From assembly GCF_000735365.1 (NCBI RefSeq), contig NZ_JMPL01000015.1, positions 1-64,000 on the forward strand: 64,000 nt of DNA, in the 5' to 3' direction. The notes below the pieces were generated by a model that worked only from the letters and a program-made list of their open reading frames with translations, was not told where the DNA came from and searched no databases. The position numbers and the translations under genes are program-made. Origin of the DNA: Kluyvera ascorbata ATCC 33433. Its GTDB lineage: Bacteria; Pseudomonadota; Gammaproteobacteria; Enterobacterales; Enterobacteriaceae. How positions within the stretch are numbered: position 1 is the first letter of the stretch; every line of letters begins with the position of its first letter. Positions 59,186 to 64,000 of this stretch are shown here, piece by piece.

Positions 59186-59330
59186 AAATTATCGCCTGAT
59201 GATAATGGGCTTGCATAAGCCCATAAAAATTTACTCTCCGTTTACTTCCCCCCATTCCAAACCATCTTTCCCGCGCGTATAGTAGCGAAGTTCAAAAACC
59301 CAAAAATTTTTTGCATTACTGGGATGTAAA

Positions 59331-60424
<1,094 letters not shown>

Positions 60425-60427
60425 GCC

Positions 60428-60856
60428 ATGGCCAGAGCACGTGGACGCGGGCGTCGCGAACTGAAGTCCGAAATTAACATCGTTCCGCTGCTGGATGTGT
60501 TGTTGGTGCTGCTGCTGATCTTTATGGCGACAGCGCCGATCATTACGCAGAGCGTGGAAGTGGATCTCCCTGATGCAACAGAATCTCAGGCGGTAAGCAG
60601 CAATGATGAGCCGCCAGTCATCGTTGAAGTGTCCGGTGTCGGACAATACAGCGTGAACGTCGGTCAGGAGAAGATGCCGCAACTGCCACCTGAACAGGTT
60701 GTTGCAGAAGCGCAGCGCCGGTTACAGGCGAATCCGAAAACGGTCTTCTTAATTGGGGGCGCGAAAGACGTGCCTTACGATGAAATAATTAAAGCGCTTA
60801 ACCTGTTACACAGCGCTGGGGTGAAATCGGTCGGGTTGATGACCCAGCCAATTTAA
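60428..60856 (+). CDS. tolR: TolR, Tol-Pal motor subunit
   Basis: 142 aa ExbD family. One membrane helix with the proton-carrying D23 (PLLDVLLVLLLIFMATAPI) and a periplasmic domain. 96 bp before the tolA start; the gap holds no separate gene. Confidence 0.98.
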   Translation: MARARGRGRRELKSEINIVPLLDVLLVLLLIFMATAPIITQSVEVDLPDATESQAVSSNDEPPVIVEVSGVGQYSVNVGQEKMPQLPPEQVVAEAQRRLQANPKTVFLIGGAKDVPYDEIIKALNLLHSAGVKSVGLMTQPI

Positions 60857-60952
60857 CCAGCAAGATGCCGCACACACGCGGAAGGTACGGGCCGGGTACG
60901 GCCTGTTCTTTGCGTTGTAGAGTAACGGGTGAACAGTTTTTGGGAACCGAGA

Positions 60953-62233
60953 GTGTCAAAGGCAACCGAACAAAACGACAAGCTTAAACGAGCGATAATT
61001 ATTTCAGCAGTGCTGCACGTCATTTTGTTTGCGGCGCTGATCTGGAGCTCGTTTGATGAACATATAGAGGCTTCTGCGGGCGGCGGTGGCGGTTCGTCCA
61101 TCGATGCCGTCATGGTCGATCCCGGCGCGGTCGTTGAGAACTATAATCGTCAACAGCAGCAGCAATCCAGCTCAAAACGTGCGCAAGAGCAACGTGAAAA
61201 GCAGGCTCAGCAGCAGGCTGAAGAGTTACGTGAAAAACAGGCTGCGGAACAGGAACGCTTAAAAGCGCTGGAGAAAGAGCGTTTGCAGGCGCAGCAAGCG
61301 GCTAAAGAAGCTCAGGAACAGCAGAAACAGGCTGAAGAAGCTGCCGCGAAAGCAGCAGCTGATGCAAAAGCGAAGGCAGATGCTCAGGCGAAAGCCGCGG
61401 CTGATGCGGCGGTGAAAGCGGCCGCTGATGCGAAAGCAAAAGCTGATGCTCAGGCTAAAGTTGCGGCGGAGGCAGCGAAGAAAGCCGCTGCCGATGCGCA
61501 GAAAAAAGCAGAAGCGGAAGCGGCGAAAGCTGCAGCCGATGCTAAAAAGGTAGCTGAAGCTGCCGCCGCGAAAGCGGCTGCGGATGCCGAGAAGAAAGCG
61601 GCAGCCGAAGCAGCGAAGAAAGCAGCTGCTGAAAAAGCCGCGGAAGAAAAAGCTGCCGCTGCCGCCGAGAAGGCTGCTGCTGCCGCTGAAAAAGCCGCTG
61701 CCGATAAGGCCGCCGCCGCTGCTAAAGCGGCTGCAGATAAGAAAGCTGCAGCGGCTGAAAAAGCCGCAGCGGACAAGAAAGCAGCAGCTGAAAAAGCGGC
61801 CGCCGCGAAAAAAGCTGCTGCTGAGAAAGCCGCTGCTTCTTCCGGCGTAGATGACCTGCTGGGTGACCTTAGCTCTGGTAAGAATGCACCGAAAACCGGC
61901 GGCGGAGCGAAAGGTAACAATGCTTCCGCAGCGGGGAGTGGTAATACTAAAAATAATGGCGCGTCAGGCGCGGATATCAGCAACTATGCTGGGCAGATTA
62001 AATCTGCCATTGAGAGCAAGTTCTACGACGCATCATCCTATGCAGGCAAAACCTGTACGTTGCGTATAAAACTCGCCTCAGACGGCCTGTTGCTGGACAT
62101 TCAGTCTGAGGGTGGCGATCCCGCACTTTGTCAGGCCGCACTTGCTGCAGCCCGTCAGGCGAAGATTCCAAAACCACCGAGCCAGGCAGTATATGAAGTG
62201 TTTAAAAATGCACCACTGGACTTCAAGCCGTAA
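60953..62233 (+). CDS. tolA: TolA, periplasm-spanning Tol protein
   Basis: 426 aa from GTG 60953 (MSKATEQNDK, the E. coli start; an in-frame GTG at 60929 is rejected); E. coli 421. Membrane helix with the S18-H22 motif (SAVLH) that contacts TolQR. Domain II, residues about 60-310, is an Ala/Lys-rich helix, including a 22-residue tandem duplication from residue 134. Domain III (about 325-426) has the conserved YAGKTCTLRIKLASDGL and binds TolB/Pal, phage and colicins. Confidence 0.97.
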   Translation: MSKATEQNDKLKRAIIISAVLHVILFAALIWSSFDEHIEASAGGGGGSSIDAVMVDPGAVVENYNRQQQQQSSSKRAQEQREKQAQQQAEELREKQAAEQERLKALEKERLQAQQAAKEAQEQQKQAEEAAAKAAADAKAKADAQAKAAADAAVKAAADAKAKADAQAKVAAEAAKKAAADAQKKAEAEAAKAAADAKKVAEAAAAKAAADAEKKAAAEAAKKAAAEKAAEEKAAAAAEKAAAAAEKAAADKAAAAAKAAADKKAAAAEKAAADKKAAAEKAAAAKKAAAEKAAASSGVDDLLGDLSSGKNAPKTGGGAKGNNASAAGSGNTKNNGASGADISNYAGQIKSAIESKFYDASSYAGKTCTLRIKLASDGLLLDIQSEGGDPALCQAALAAARQAKIPKPPSQAVYEVFKNAPLDFKP

Positions 62234-62244
62234 GCATAATTTTC

Positions 62245-62267
62245 CCCGCTCCGGCGGGGGAAAACTA
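62245..62267. other. Inverted repeat after tolA
   Basis: TTTTCCCCGC-TCCG-GCGGGGGAAAA. A stable hairpin without a following T-run, between tolA and tolB; may attenuate or protect the tolA mRNA. The tolB promoter probably lies in the AT-rich stretch at 62300-62330. Confidence 0.55.
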
Positions 62268-62365
62268 TCTTCGGGCGCCGGTGGGTTTTGGTAGTTTTGT
62301 GTATTTTAGTTTGTTAACATTCTGCTAAATTATCGTGGGCTTTCCGCCTGGATAAGGGAGAAATG

Positions 62366-64000
<1,635 letters not shown>

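Noticed and set aside
61350-61850. Short direct repeats resembling a CRISPR or VNTR array
   Set aside because: They are the Ala/Lys codons of TolA domain II; there are no unique spacers. No CRISPR array was seen anywhere in the window.

Overview
The window is a stretch of enterobacterial chromosome, about 54-55% GC by eye. Gene order follows the E. coli nag-glnS-fur-seqA-pgm-kdp-gltA-sdh-suc-cyd-tol backbone and the proteins are very close to the E. coli ones. Small differences place it in another genus of Enterobacteriaceae (Enterobacter, Lelliottia, Leclercia, Citrobacter or similar): no mngRAB between sucD and cydA, no rhsC or ybgA before phrB, an extra PPOX gene after pgm, an extra hok locus, and above all an accessory cluster beside asnB. 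The genus cannot be fixed from sequence reading alone.

Layout. 1-340: leftward tRNA operon (Met, Leu, Gln) with its promoter. 469-4756: the accessory cluster. It has a leftward HMA2-domain gene, then five tightly packed rightward genes: an HMA2 protein, a Pro/Met/His-rich membrane-anchored protein, two small glycine-zipper membrane proteins, and a P1B ATPase with the SCA motif of the P1B-6 subgroup. This content resembles the fez (ferrosome, iron-storage organelle) clusters known from other bacteria and is the most interesting part of the window. 4831-6495: asnB. 6885-13232: nagD-C-A-B and divergent nagE with their shared operator region. 13420-17337: glnS and chitoporin genes chiPQ with two NagC-like operators. 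17449-22500: fur (with leader peptide uof), fldA, ybfE, ybfF, seqA, pgm. 22541-27058: a PPOX-family gene and the potE-speF ornithine decarboxylase operon with the speFL arginine/ornithine-sensing leader, here with an ERIC-type repeat inside the leader. 27336-35124: kdpFABCDE potassium operon (leftward). 35430-39798: ybfA, REP elements, a frameshifted photolyase gene phrB, dtpD, ybgI. 39814-42120: 5-oxoprolinase pxpBCA. 42240-42568: a hok/mok type I toxin locus. 42677-44853: nei, gltA. 45505-55192: sdhCDAB-sucABCD. 56044-59185: cydABX-ybgE. 59331 to the right edge: ybgC-tolQRAB-pal, with pal cut by the window end.

The backbone genes work as known modules: amino-sugar uptake and breakdown under NagC, the TCA cycle block from citrate synthase to succinyl-CoA synthetase, high-affinity potassium uptake, cytochrome bd oxidase under oxygen control (a perfect FNR palindrome lies upstream of cydA), and the Tol-Pal cell-envelope machine. 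The novelty lies in the accessory loci: the ferrosome-like cluster, the hok locus, the ERIC within the speF leader, and the single-base lesion in phrB.
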